In this document: positions 18,015 to 27,290 of the stretch, piece after piece | Position numbering within the stretch: the first letter of the stretch is position 1 | Layout of the letters: each line of letters begins with the position of its first letter | Source: Streptomyces sp. NBC_00190 | GTDB taxonomy: Bacteria > Actinomycetota > Actinomycetes > Streptomycetales > Streptomycetaceae | Direction: 5' to 3' | NCBI RefSeq assembly: GCF_036203305.1 | Contig: NZ_CP108131.1 | Span: 8,246,001-8,310,000 of the forward strand | Length of the DNA: 64,000 nt | Program-made: the position numbers and the translations under genes | Notes under the pieces: model-generated | The model's database searches: none | The model's input: the letters and a program-made list of their open reading frames with translations, nothing else | What the model was told of the DNA's origin: nothing

Positions 18015-18740
18015 ATGGGTTCGAAAGGCACACGCCGGACGGTCACGTCGGCCGCTCTTGCCGGAGTGGCCGCTCTCGTCCTGGCGGCTCCACCCCCGGT
18101 CGCCGCCGCGCCCCGGACCGGGACCGCGCCGTCGTTCGGGACTGTGGCCGCGCGGCGGGAAGCCTCCCCGACTCCGACTCCGCCTCCGCCACGCCTCCCC
18201 CGCGACTTCCGCGGCAAGGGCAAGTGGATCGTTCGCGACCTGGACATCACGGTGCCTTTCACCTGGGAGGGGAGGGGCGGCGACAGTCAGATGACCGCGG
18301 GGGGCCCGCAGTACCCGATTTGGTTCACCAACCTGATCTACCGCGACACGCTTTACACACTGACGTACAAATGGCCTGGTCTGAACGAGCATCCCTGCTC
18401 ACGCATCCCGGGCTTCAATCTGGAGGCGCTGAACCAGGGGTTCGAGAACGCCCGGTTCGTCGGGCGGGAGACTCTGCGGCGCACCCCGCAGCGGCACGTG
18501 AACCACTGGAGGGTGGGCGTGGTCTTCCCGGAGCTGCCTCCCGGGAACTACCCCCGTCTGCCGCTCGCGCTGGGCGACATCTACGTCGACGAGGACGACC
18601 GGGGCACCTTCTGGCAGGTGCTGCAGTTCGGTGTCCAGAACCTTTACGACCCCGAGCTGGACGAGTGGCTGGTCATGGACACCTTCGAGCACCGGCCCGG
18701 GACCGTGACGCTTCCCCAGCGGTGCGAGCCGCCGCAGTGA
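18015..18740 (+). CDS. Secreted protein of unknown function
   Basis: 241 residues. A signal peptide (charged start, AALAGVAALVLAAPPPVAAA) precedes a Pro/Thr linker and a mature part with IVRDLDITVPFTW, YPIWFTNLIYRDTLYTLTYK, PGFNLEALNQG, NHWRVGVVFPEL, GDIYVDEDDRGTFW and LVMDTFEHRP. Mature cysteines are few (CSRIP and a C-terminal CEPP) and could pair. No family recognised. AAGGGG lies before the ATG; a longer frame upstream lacks such a site. A strong terminator follows 6 bases after the stop. Confidence 0.8.
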   Translation: MGSKGTRRTVTSAALAGVAALVLAAPPPVAAAPRTGTAPSFGTVAARREASPTPTPPPPRLPRDFRGKGKWIVRDLDITVPFTWEGRGGDSQMTAGGPQYPIWFTNLIYRDTLYTLTYKWPGLNEHPCSRIPGFNLEALNQGFENARFVGRETLRRTPQRHVNHWRVGVVFPELPPGNYPRLPLALGDIYVDEDDRGTFWQVLQFGVQNLYDPELDEWLVMDTFEHRPGTVTLPQRCEPPQ

Positions 18741-18746
18741 GGGTCG

Positions 18747-18779
18747 CCCCGGCTCAGGCGCTGTCGGCCTGAGCCGGGG
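18747..18779 (+). terminator. Hairpin terminator of the secreted-protein gene
   Basis: 13-bp perfect stem (18747-18759 with 18767-18779) around a 7-base loop, starting 6 bases after the stop codon. It has no T-run, as is common for terminators in high-GC actinobacteria. Confidence 0.8.
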
Positions 18780-19065
18780 GCGCGGCCGACTGGCCGGCGA
18801 CATCGGACGCATGCCTCGGGGCTTGCTGACGTGCACGCCCTCACCACGGCGCTCCCGAGTCGGGCGTGATCGGCGTTCAGTCACACGTCCAGAAGCCGAC
18901 GAGTCCTACCGGTGGTCATCGTGCCCCGCCTCTGGCTCGGGTGCCCCGGAGGCGGCTGCCCAGTCCTCGGGATGTGAGACCGGCAGCAGACGGAACTGCT
19001 GTCGGTGGGTGCTGTCGTACGGAGTCGCTGCATCGAGCCTCATCCGCCTGGCGATGGCGCCCATG

Positions 19066-19636
19066 TCGCGCTTCATGTTCTCCCTGGCCATGCACGTCGA
19101 CGGGCGCTGGGCCTACCCAATGAACTCGCTCGACGTCCACGACGAAGGCCTGAACAGGGCCGTTCTTGGGTTTGTTCGACGGCACAGCCTTGGGCGCGAA
19201 CCAGGTGCCAGACCGTTCAAGATCGCCACCGGATTCTCATATGGGACCTACCGGTTCGACTCGGTGGCAGCTGCTGTACCACCCGTGCACGGCTATCACC
19301 AAGGGCGGAACGGTTCTACGATTCAAGCGCATGCTGCGGCCGACGATCGTCTCCCGGCCGCCGGCTCCGTACCTGCGGATGCGATATGAGAACACCAGGA
19401 CCACGGGCGGCAGCGTGGGTCCGTCCCGTGGGTTCACTACGCACGACGTGCTGCTGAGGGAGCTCGGGCTCCTCGAAGGCGCTCCAGGGAGTTTCGTGGA
19501 GTTCGAGAACTCGCTCGGCGAGGTGTGGAACGTCGAGTGGAACGGTTCGTGGCTGGTGAATGGAACGCCCCAGGGCGCATCACCCTCCGAAAGCTGGGCG
19601 GCATCGGCTTTGGGGCTGTCCGAAGAGGTTCGATGA
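19066..19636 (+). pseudogene. Decayed hypothetical gene
   Basis: A first frame reads FMFSLAMHVDGRWAYPMN and EGLNRAVLGFV; near 19255 it breaks and a second frame continues WQLLYHPCTAITKGG, APYLRMRYENT, GFTTHDVLLRELGLL and FVEFENSLGEVWNVEWNGSW to a stop at 19636. Both halves look coding and could be one ancestral protein. No family recognised; its neighbours are immunity-like genes. Confidence 0.4.
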
Positions 19637-19733
19637 CCTGGGTCCTCCGTCCTCCGTCAGCCGTAGTCGTCACGGAAGAGCGGTCAGAACCCCGTACCTG
19701 GCCGGACTGGACAATTACGGTGCTCAGGCGGTG

Positions 19734-20297
19734 TCAGCGGCGGGACGTTCCCAGGGTCTGGTCGGCCGTCGCGAAGCGGTGCTCCGTCGGCTTCAGCACG
19801 TCGTAGAGGTAGCCGAAGTACTCCGTCTCCACCGTTCCTGTGAGCACCGCCAGCAAGAAGGCCAAGCACCCCATGTCGTGGTGCTCCCACAGTGGACCGC
19901 GCCCCTCGTTGTAGAGCACGGTCCACTCATCGGGCTGCTGGCCGGGCCTCGCCAGCCAGTAGAGGAAGGCCCCCGTGCCCTCCTCGAATGCCCACGGCAG
20001 GACCCGAGCCCCTGCCTCGAGCAGGGCTGCGGGCTTCGCCTCGAACTCCCACAGGTCGGCCAAGATCTCGTCCCGTTCCGTCGTCTGTGCGTGCAGGTCG
20101 CAGTCGCTGTAGTCGGAGTCGGGGACGAGCAGCCAGATCGTATCCTTGAAGATGCCGTCACCGTACGTCTCGACGAGCTGCTTGTAGTCAGCGGGCAGAG
20201 CCGTACCCAGGGCGTGTTCGGCCTGCGCCCAGTCCACAGCGGGTGGCGGATCGGCGGGCGGCGGGCAGAGGCGGACGAGGGCGTCGAGAGCGATCAT
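19734..20297 (-). CDS. SMI1/KNR4 (SUKH) family immunity-like protein
   Basis: 187 residues. VDWAQAEHALGTALPADYKQ, then ETYGDGIF and LLVPD, is the start of a SMI1/KNR4 domain; LPWAFEEGTGAFLYWL and PDEWTVLYNEGRG follow the usual order. SUKH proteins commonly neutralise polymorphic or contact-dependent toxins. No toxin gene is adjacent, so this may be an orphan immunity gene. The ATG at 20297 opens MIALDALVRLCPP; longer upstream frames lack family similarity. Confidence 0.82.
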   Translation of the reverse strand: MIALDALVRLCPPPADPPPAVDWAQAEHALGTALPADYKQLVETYGDGIFKDTIWLLVPDSDYSDCDLHAQTTERDEILADLWEFEAKPAALLEAGARVLPWAFEEGTGAFLYWLARPGQQPDEWTVLYNEGRGPLWEHHDMGCLAFLLAVLTGTVETEYFGYLYDVLKPTEHRFATADQTLGTSRR

Positions 20298-20734
20298 GGA
20301 GCGGACGCTACTGTCCCCCCGGCCGGTGCGTTTGGGCGGGTCGGCTGGACAAGCGAAGATGTGCATCGGCTCCGCCCAGGATCCGCTCGCCGAGGAGAAG
20401 ACCTCGTGGTGCTCTGAGCGCGTAGTTGGCCAGGACGGCCATCTGCGGCGCTGATCAGGCTCTCGTGCGTGCTCGTCCGTGCGGGTGTGGCTGGCGCCGG
20501 CCTGGCCGCGCTGCGCCGAGAGGCCAAGGCCCGCCGCTGGGCGGAGGCGGCGTGAGAGGTCACAGGCAAAGGCGGTGGCCGGGAAACCCCGGCCCGACAG
20601 CGGGTAGAGGTGACCGGTCCAGGCGAGGCCGTGTCGGTGCCCTGTGTCCCGGTCGGACTGGTCGCCCCGGACGGACAGCATCTGCAGGTACGGCTCTTCG
20701 AGCGGCAACAGATCGGTGGCGCAGGTCCTAAGAG
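20298..20734. other. Decayed region
   Basis: Short coding-like pieces occur on the plus strand (VPCVPVGLVAPDGQHLQVRL near 20635-20700), but none has a start and stop that define a gene. Confidence 0.4.
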
Positions 20735-21124
20735 ATGGGGGAGTGGGTACTTGAGCCCGAGCACCGATCGCGGCCGCCGGCCGGGGCTGGCTTTCGCCCT
20801 TCACCGCAACTGGGCGGTGCTGGCGACTGGTCTGATGGTGGTGCTCGTAGCCGCGTACCGGGATCTGCACGGGCGGCCGCTGGCGATACCCGTCGCCGTT
20901 ACACGCCGCTGCTGGCGGGCGGCGCCCTGGCTGCGCACGCGTACAGCGGCGCCCGCCGCGCGGTGGACATCGGCCTCATGGCGCAGTCCCTGACCTGGGA
21001 TGGAATTGCATGCCCGTACAGGCAGCCCGATGAGCCGGACGAGCTGTACACGGCCATGGCCGCCCGGATACGGCAGACCGACAGCTACCCGCACTTGAAG
21101 TGGCTGGTCAAAGGGATGGCGTGA
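20735..21124 (+). CDS. Hypothetical protein, probably degraded at its 5' end
   Basis: The last 70 residues (AVDIGLMAQSLTWDGIACPY, DELYTAMAARIRQTD, YPHLKWLVKGMA) look coding; the first 55 look out of frame. The tail weakly recalls the C-terminal ligand domain of TetR regulators, but no HTH is present. Probably a remnant. Confidence 0.3.
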   Translation: MGEWVLEPEHRSRPPAGAGFRPSPQLGGAGDWSDGGARSRVPGSARAAAGDTRRRYTPLLAGGALAAHAYSGARRAVDIGLMAQSLTWDGIACPYRQPDEPDELYTAMAARIRQTDSYPHLKWLVKGMA

Positions 21125-21228
21125 CCGTCTTCCGGGGTGCTCACGCTGGTCGTGGGCGGCAGTCTGAGGAGCGGATCGTCTGACGGAGCCGGACGGTCAG
21201 CTCCCTGCTTCTGCTGCGGACCGCTTGC

Positions 21229-21705
21229 TCAGGAACTGCTACGCGTCTCGACTGCTTCCCTGTCGAGTTCATCGAAAGAACTCCCCAGCTCTCCTCCCAG
21301 CCCCCCAGGTTGCGAGCGCAGTGGACAAGCGGTTCCAGTTCTTTGGGATAGCCGAGGTCGTAGGCGATGTCTGCCCAGATGAGGTGGGTGCCGGTGACGG
21401 GATCCAGGGATCCGTCGGCGATCCGACCGACGATCCAGTAGGCCATCGCCCACTTTGCGGCCCGAGGGCCGGCGGGTGGGTGGAAGAGCAGCCCCAGCTC
21501 CTCCAGTACCTGGTCGAAGAGCGCTGGCGCTTCGGGCTCTTCGCTCCGCAGGAGGCCAGCCAGCATTGCGAGGGAAGGACTCCCAACCCCGGCCATCAGC
21601 GCGTCCAGCCTTGCCTGGATCAGTCGGTCTGACCCGACGTGCCTATCGAATTGCCCTCTCGCGCGCGATGTGGCTGAGTCGCTTGAGGGCGTCGTCGCGG
21701 GTCAT
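21229..21705 (-). pseudogene. Immunity-like hypothetical gene with two frameshifts
   Basis: Three frames join into one plausible protein: MTRDDALKRLSHIARERAI, then RLIQARLDALMAGVGSPSLA, LLRSEEPEAPALFDQVLEEL, AAKWAMAYWIVGRIADGSLD and LIWADIAYDLGYPKELEP, then FDELDREAVETRSSS. The shifts are near 21645 and near 21285. The middle part matches a Streptomyces hypothetical family recalled from memory, often near toxin immunity genes. An upstream extension from about 21846 may also belong to it. Confidence 0.55.
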
Positions 21706-21880
21706 AAGAGTGTTCTCGGTCGGCGTATGGAAGAAGAAGGCTCGCACATCCGCCGATGCGGCTGCATCGTGTTCTCTTCGAGCCAACCGCGCTGCGCTGC
21801 CAGACGATCTCTCCCGCAGACAGTCGCCCACGGCCAGCGTGAGCACCCGAGGCTCGGCGATCTTTGACCGGAGCGCGAAC

Positions 21881-21915
21881 GCCCCGTGACGTCGGGGGGA
21901 CCGATGTCACGGGGC
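21881..21915 (-). terminator. Terminator of the Old Yellow Enzyme gene
   Basis: GCCCCGTGAC at 21881-21890 pairs perfectly with GTCACGGGGC at 21906-21915, and inner bases extend the stem. It begins 33 bases past the minus-strand stop at 21948. Confidence 0.75.
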
Positions 21916-21947
21916 GCCCTCGGACCGGCCGTCCGGACGGCTGCCGT

Positions 21948-23078
21948 TTACCGGCTGAGCGACTTGAGGGCCGCCGCGTCGTACGGCTTCAGCTCGTCGA
22001 AGCGGTTGCCGAGGACCTTCGCCGCCCACTGCGGGTCCTGGAGCAGGGCCCGGCCGACGGCGACCATGTCGAACTCGTCGCGTTCCATGCGGTCCAGGAG
22101 GTTGTCGATGTCGCCGAGCGCTGCGCCTTCGCCGACGAAGGCGCGGATGAAGTCGCCGTCGAGGCCGACCGAGCCGACGGTGATGGTCGGTCGGCCGGTG
22201 AGCTTCTTGGTCCAGCCCGCCAGGTTCAGGTCCGAGCCCTCGAACTCCGGGAGCCAGTAGCGCCGGGTGGAGGCGTGGAACGCGTCGACGCCCGCCGCCG
22301 CGAGCGGGGCCAGGATCGCCTCCAGCTCCTCCGGGGTCTGCGCGAGCCGGGCGTCGTAGGCCTCCTGCTTCCACTGCGAGTAGCGGAAGATCACCGGGAA
22401 GGCGGCCGGGACGCGCTCGCGGACCGCTGCCACGATCTCCGCGGCGAACTTCGTACGGGCCACCGCGTCGCCGCCGTACGCGTCGGTGCGGCGGTTGGTC
22501 CGCTCCCACAGGAACTGGTCGAGCAAGTAGCCGTGGGCGCCGTGCAGTTCCACGCCGTCGAAGCCGATCCGCTCGGCCTCCGCGGCGGCGTCGGCGAACG
22601 CGCCGATGACGTCGTCGAGGTCGGCACGGGACATCGCCTTGCCGGTCCCCTCGGTCCCGTCGACGCGGATGCCGGAGGGGCCGACGGCGGGCGCGTCGGC
22701 GTACGGTGCCTCGCCCTGCTTGCGCACCATGCCTATGTGCCACAGCTGGGGCACGATCGTGCCGCCCGCCTCGTGCACGGCCGCGGCGACCTTCGCCCAC
22801 CCCGCCAGCTGGTCCTCGCCGTGGAACCGCGGTACCCGATCGCTCTGCCCGGCGGACTCGTGACCGACGTAGGTGCCCTCGGTGACGATCAAGCCCACAC
22901 CCGCGGCGGCCCGGCTGGCGTAATACGTCTGCACGTCCTCGCCGGGCACGCCGCCGGGGGAGAACATCCGCGTCATCGGAGCCATCGCGATGCGGTTGGG
23001 GACGGTCAGGCCGTTCAGCGTGACGGGCCGGGACAGGATCTCGGCCGCGCGGGATGCGGTGGACGTGGTGACGGTCAT
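21948..23078 (-). CDS. NADH:flavin oxidoreductase (Old Yellow Enzyme family)
   Basis: 376 residues with GGAGGA 6 bases before the ATG. The TIM barrel has NRIAMAPMTRMFS, VGLIVTEGTYV, PQLWHIGM, GFDGVELHGAHGYLLDQFLW (FMN site), R..D.YGG and AVGRALLQDPQW. These enzymes reduce activated C=C bonds or nitro groups with NAD(P)H. It is divergent from a MarR regulator with a palindrome between them, which suggests induction by an electrophile released from that repressor. Confidence 0.92.
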   Translation of the reverse strand: MTVTTSTASRAAEILSRPVTLNGLTVPNRIAMAPMTRMFSPGGVPGEDVQTYYASRAAAGVGLIVTEGTYVGHESAGQSDRVPRFHGEDQLAGWAKVAAAVHEAGGTIVPQLWHIGMVRKQGEAPYADAPAVGPSGIRVDGTEGTGKAMSRADLDDVIGAFADAAAEAERIGFDGVELHGAHGYLLDQFLWERTNRRTDAYGGDAVARTKFAAEIVAAVRERVPAAFPVIFRYSQWKQEAYDARLAQTPEELEAILAPLAAAGVDAFHASTRRYWLPEFEGSDLNLAGWTKKLTGRPTITVGSVGLDGDFIRAFVGEGAALGDIDNLLDRMERDEFDMVAVGRALLQDPQWAAKVLGNRFDELKPYDAAALKSLSR

Positions 23079-23134
23079 GCGGGTCCTCCGGATTGAGGCT
23101 GTGGCTCGTCGGGATGGCAACGAGAAGTGCATAG

Positions 23135-23149
23135 TACACACACTGTGTA
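23135..23149. promoter_or_regulatory. MarR-type operator between the oxidoreductase and regulator genes
   Basis: TACACA-CAC-TGTGTA, a perfect 6-bp inverted repeat, 57 bases before the oxidoreductase ATG and 121 before the regulator GTG. It stands out as AT-rich against the local sequence. Confidence 0.65.
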
Positions 23150-23269
23150 TCATGCATATTGCCGCGCCGCGGCCCTCGCGCGGAGCCGTCCGCAGACCAC
23201 CCCGGGGGGCAGAAGTCGGCCGGTCCACGGGTCGGCGATAATGGAGCGCCGGAAAGGGCGGGAGGCGCA

Positions 23270-23776
23270 GTGCTGGAGAAACTGGAACGGGAGCTGATGC
23301 TGCTCTCGCGGCACCAGGTGCTTGCCCGGCGCGAGCGCGACCCCGAACGCCTGGAGCGGTCGGCTTACCTGCTGCTCAGCCGGATCGATACACAAGGGCC
23401 CATGTCCATCGGACAGTTGGCAGAGGCCTTCGGGCTGGACACCTCGACCGTGAACCGCCAGACGGCCGCACTGCTGCGCTGCGGACTGGCCGAGCGCGTC
23501 GCGGACCCGGACGGCGGCATGGCCCGCAAGCTGTGCATCACCCTTGAAGGCGGGCGTCGGCTCGCCGGAGACCGCGAGGCCAACCGGTCCTGCCTGGTCC
23601 GGGTGGTCGCCGACTGGTCCCCTGAGGAGGTACGGGAGCTGGAGGACGTCCTGGTCCGGCTCAACCGCAGCGCCGAGGCCCTCGAAGGACGGTACTGGCC
23701 GCGCACGGAGGACGACGACACCCGCGCCGCATGCCACCCGCATGTCCCGCAGGAATCCGCGACTCCCACCCCGTAA
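23270..23776 (+). CDS. MarR-family transcriptional regulator
   Basis: 168 residues, GTG start with GGGAGG just upstream. Winged helix: AYLLLSRIDTQGPMSIGQLA, GLDTSTVNRQTAALLRCGLA, then the wing DPDGGMARKLCITLEGGRRL. The dimerisation helices flank it. It probably represses the divergent oxidoreductase through the palindrome at 23135-23149. Confidence 0.9.
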   Translation: MLEKLERELMLLSRHQVLARRERDPERLERSAYLLLSRIDTQGPMSIGQLAEAFGLDTSTVNRQTAALLRCGLAERVADPDGGMARKLCITLEGGRRLAGDREANRSCLVRVVADWSPEEVRELEDVLVRLNRSAEALEGRYWPRTEDDDTRAACHPHVPQESATPTP

Positions 23777-23979
23777 GAACGCCCGCGGCCCCGTGGGAAC
23801 GCCCGCGCTTCGGGCTGCGCCCAGATTCCGAGCGTTGGTGTTGTCCGTCCGAGCCAGGTATCGCGCCCGGTCACACCGGTCGCGCTGCGCTTGTCCGGCG
23901 CCCTCCGCCAGGCCATGGCTCCCGGTGCGCGGCAGGCTGGGCGCGGGGGGCTGGTCCTGGCGCGAGGAGGATCCGTAGT

Positions 23980-24400
23980 GGTGCTGCGGCCTCCGGTGGA
24001 GCCGATGCTGGCGCAGGCGGCCGAGGCGGTCCCGCCTGCGGGTGTGCTGCGGGCGGGTGTGGCGTGCAGAAGTTCGACGGTCACCGCGCCCTGCTGTTCA
24101 CCCCGCCCGCGCCCGCAGCGCCGCCACCCTCGCGGTCCGCACCCCGCCTACTTCATCGCGTTCGACGTCTTGCAGATGGACGGCCAGGAGCTGCTCCGCG
24201 CGCCCTACAGGTACCGGCGGACCCGCTGGAGATGCTGTTCGCCGATCACGCCCTGACCGTGCCGTGGACACTGTGCCCGATGACCACCGACCTCGCGCAG
24301 GCGCGGGAGCGGCCGGAGTCCTGGACCGACGTGTCCGGAGTCGAAGGCGTCGCGGTCAAGGGCATGCCAACTGTTGGTAACTCCGGTTATCAGAAGCGGG
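23980..24400 (+). pseudogene. ATP-dependent DNA ligase, 5' portion (decayed)
   Basis: Frames alternate: LRPPVEPMLAQAAEAVPPAG, then QKFDGHRALLFTPP holding the KxDG nucleotidyl-lysine motif, then PAYFIAFDVLQMDGQELL, then EMLFADHALTVPWTLCPMTT and ESWTDVSGVEGVAVKGM. These are in the order of an ATP-dependent ligase adenylation domain. The frame fails directly after KGM, and a matching C-terminal part lies at about 26.6-26.9 kb, so the gene may have been split by an insertion. Confidence 0.75.
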
Positions 24401-24441
24401 ATCTCCGAACCAGGTCACTGGCCCCACCGTGCCGCGTTCCG

Positions 24442-24960
24442 TCAGGTGCGCTTCTCTGAGCTGGCGCGGAACTGCAGGGCGACCTTGGCGGCCTCGGAGA
24501 GACTCTTCTCGTCCGCCAGCATCACTTGTCCGGACGTGCCGGAGTCGGTCCATGCGCACACGATCGGGCGTCCGGCGGCCGAAGCCACGAAGCCACAGCT
24601 CAGCCGGCCGCCCCAGGGCCCCGCCTCGAATTCGGTGACCTCGGTCGCCCGCGCCCCTGCGAAGAAGTTGCGCAGCTCTTGCGTCATGGTGTCCGAGCGC
24701 TTCGCCTCGGCCAGCCGCGCGTCCCACTCGACGGCGTTGATCTGGAACACGGCGCCCACCGGCCTCCCACCGGGACCGTCGTAGAACCAGCGTTTGCCCG
24801 AGGGAGCCTTCCCGGAGGTCAGCTCATCGTATTTGGCGGCCTCCGCGCCGGTGAGCAGCTGGTACGCACCGACGCGCGGGGCGGCGTCGATGACGCGCTT
24901 GGGCTCCGGGGGTCCCGCCGCGCCGGAGGGAGTCAGGGCTGCGGGCTTGGGCCCCCGTCA
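24442..24960 (-). pseudogene. Hypothetical protein lacking its N-terminus
   Basis: The minus frame is open from about 24960, right after an in-frame TGA, to a stop at 24442: VIDAAPRVGAYQLLTGAEAA, then GKRWFYDGPGGRPVGAVFQI, ELRNFFAGARATEV, GGRLSCGFVASA and GRPIVCAWTD. No start is available except internal codons (an ATG or GTG near 24759 gives 105 residues). The pattern suggests the exported domain of a membrane-anchored protein that lost its anchor. No family recognised. Confidence 0.5.
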
Positions 24961-25159
24961 AACGCAGCCTCGCTGTCATGGCGCTCGAAGACTCGAAACC
25001 CTGGTCCGAAAACCGACTTAAACGCCTTCAATACCGGCCCCACACCCTCGACGGCTTCATAGCCGGCACCGACCTCACCCTCGACACACCAGCCTCACCG
25101 TGACAAGCCGATGTCAGTAACGCTCGGGGCTCCAGTGCCTGCCCCGGCGGGTGGACGGC
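24961..25159. other. Boundary of the minus-strand block
   Basis: A short plus-strand frame reading ENRLKRLQYRPHTLDGF and GTDLTLD ends near 25105. It resembles the end of some mobile-element protein but could not be assigned. Confidence 0.3.
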
Positions 25160-25741
25160 TTACTCGTCGAAACCGCCGGGGACCTTCCCGCAGGGCGCGT
25201 GGATTGTGACGGCGAGCGTCCCAGTGGGCTCGTACCAGTCCACATCGACCTTGTCGCCAGTTCCCGGGCGCTCGAAGCGGAAACCCATGTCGGAGATGTT
25301 CTCGCTGGTGAGCTTCCAGCCCTGCTGTGAAAGCCGGCTGCGGACGCGTTCCTGGCCGGCACGGGCCGTGGTCCGCGGAACGCCCGTGGTACTCCAGTCG
25401 AGCGCGAAGCTGCGCACATCCTGGCGGGCCTCGTCGATGTGGGCGACGGACCGTAGCCCGTGGTAGTAGCAGGCACCCGTGTCCACGCGGTGGGAGCTGG
25501 AGCCAGAGTCGGTCCGCCCGGGCAGGGCCAGGTCTTCCTCTACGCGCTGGGCCTCCTCGTTGAGCCGCATGGCGACCACGTTCGGGTCGACCTCCGGGTA
25601 CGGTTCGCCGTTCCACAAGCGGTACCCGGTCCAGGACACGGCCACGAGGAGCATGATGCCGCCGAACACCACTGCCGAGCGAACGAAGCGCGAACTCGAG
25701 CGGGACGGTACTGCACTGGTACTGGGCTGAAGGGGACTCAT
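25160..25741 (-). CDS. Single-pass membrane protein of unknown function
   Basis: 193 residues. A basic, Ser-rich start is followed by one membrane segment (VVFGGIMLLVAVSWTGYRLW, about 25-45) and an extracytoplasmic part with GACYYHGLRSVAHIDEA, a Cys pair (GACYY and HAPCGK) and DVDWYEPTGTLAVTIHAPC. No family recognised. It shares strand and style with the truncated gene at 24442-24960 and lies within the block that separates the two ligase pieces. Confidence 0.7.
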   Translation of the reverse strand: MSPLQPSTSAVPSRSSSRFVRSAVVFGGIMLLVAVSWTGYRLWNGEPYPEVDPNVVAMRLNEEAQRVEEDLALPGRTDSGSSSHRVDTGACYYHGLRSVAHIDEARQDVRSFALDWSTTGVPRTTARAGQERVRSRLSQQGWKLTSENISDMGFRFERPGTGDKVDVDWYEPTGTLAVTIHAPCGKVPGGFDE

Positions 25742-25859
25742 GGTGATGACGGTAGAGGCCGGGCCGGGCGGGTCACGTCACGGGCCGGCAGCTCCTGGCT
25801 GGAGGGGCGGTTCAGAACCTCGATGATCTCGTTCGGTTGCATGGTTGGGTTCCTCCTTC

Positions 25860-26300
25860 TCAGCGCAGTTGCTCGGCCAGTCCGACGATGATGCCCTCCG
25901 GGCCGCGGAGGTAGCAGAGCAGATAGCTGTCCTCGAACCGGGCGATCTCGCCGACGAGTTCGGCGCCGTGAGGGCGCAGGCGGGTAACGGTGTCCTCGAT
26001 GTCGTCGACGGCGAACATGACGCGGTGCGTGCCCAGAATGTTGTGCGGCCGGTTGCGCGGCCCCGCGCTGATCACCGCGGGGCTGCGGTACTTCGCCAGC
26101 TCGAGCCGGCTGTGACCGTCCGGGGTCCGGACCATCGCGATGTCACAGCGGACGCCGTCAAGTCCGGTGCACTGGTCGGCGAAGAGGCCCTCGACCTCCG
26201 CCCTGCCCTCCAGCTCCATACCGAGTTCCACGAAGAACGCGATGGCGGCATCCAGGTCCTCGACGACGATGCCGACGTTGTCCATCCGCTGAATCGCCAT
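25860..26300 (-). CDS. VOC-superfamily (glyoxalase/bleomycin-resistance-like) protein
   Basis: 146 residues. Two beta-alpha-beta-beta-beta units: MDNVGIVVEDLDAAIAFFVE in the first, HRVMFAVDDIEDTVTRLR in the second, ending YLRGPEGIIVGLAEQL. His and Glu residues at the usual metal positions are present. The family includes glyoxalases, dioxygenases and antibiotic-binding proteins; the substrate is unknown. The ATG at 26300 follows GAGAAACC. Confidence 0.85.
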   Translation of the reverse strand: MAIQRMDNVGIVVEDLDAAIAFFVELGMELEGRAEVEGLFADQCTGLDGVRCDIAMVRTPDGHSRLELAKYRSPAVISAGPRNRPHNILGTHRVMFAVDDIEDTVTRLRPHGAELVGEIARFEDSYLLCYLRGPEGIIVGLAEQLR

Positions 26301-26584
26301 GCTGGTTTCTCCCTCTTCCTCGTGCGGCCGGTGGTGGCCGCTGATGTCCCTGGGACGGAGCCGGTGGCACGTTCTCGACATCCGCAGACCGCCGGACTCC
26401 GAAAAATCTGGATCGCACCTCAGCACCGCTACGGAGACCCGCGAACCAGGCGCCACCACCGAGGGTGAGTGCGGCGCAGGTGGCCGCTCCCATGCAGACG
26501 ATCAGCCGCAGCGTGCCGTCCCCGCTTTTCCATGCTTACTCGACGATTCGCAGCGTGCGCGCTTGAGCATTGCGCCTCCCCAAT

Positions 26585-26910
26585 TAATTCACGGTGACGG
26601 GTCACCCTTGGGGGGTGGAGTTTCCTGTGCCGCTCGCCAACGCCGCACCACACCCCTGCCCGCCGCCACCCGGCGCGAGCTGGGGGCCGCGCTCACCCCG
26701 GCGGGCCCGAGCATCTGTGGACGGGAGTACAGATCAGCAATGGATGGGCTCTGGGAACAAGCTCCCGTACGTCACCGTCCACCCGAACCTCTTCGCCGAG
26801 GTACGCGCTGACACAGCGGTAGACCGCGGCCAGCACCGGCCCCCGGTGCGCTACCTGCGTATTCGGGATGACCTCACCCCTGGCGACATCGCGGCGGCGG
26901 GGTGTCATGC
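26585..26910 (+). pseudogene. ATP-dependent DNA ligase, C-terminal portion (decayed)
   Basis: Three frames together give HPWGVEFPVPLANAA, LPAATRRELGAALTPAG, PEHLWTGVQISNGWALG and then PYVTVHPNLFAEVRADTAVD, PVRYLRIRDDLTPGD. The order and motifs fit the OB-fold end of an ATP-dependent DNA ligase. It lies 2.2 kb downstream of the ligase 5' portion, same strand, with minus-strand genes in between. Confidence 0.65.
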
Positions 26911-27290
26911 GTCGGCGCCTGATGTCTCAGAGGCATCAGGAAGTCTGGAGAACGACGGCCAACGGCGGTTCAGCTGGCGGGGGGTACTACCTTGATGGTC
27001 GCAGTTCAGCGCGTACCAGTTCGCCGACCACCACCGCGGCCCCCTCAAGGCATACCGGGCCCCGGGCCCCGGTGCTAGCGATCAAGCATGAGCCAACCAT
27101 CGGTCCCCCCGCTATCGTGTGCGTCACGAAACATCCGCCACAGCCCGGAGAATCCGTGGGCCCGCTCTCGCTCCCCACTTAGTTGCTTGCTCAGTCGGGA
27201 GCCGGCGTCGGTGCCCACGTGTGGGGCGTGGCCGCTTGCGGATGAAGACATCTGGCGACAGCGACACCTGCAGCGGGCGCGCCGCGAGGT
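26911..27290. other. No gene seen
   Basis: About 380 bases between the ligase tail and the beta-lactamase-like gene stop. Frames are short and irregular. Confidence 0.4.
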
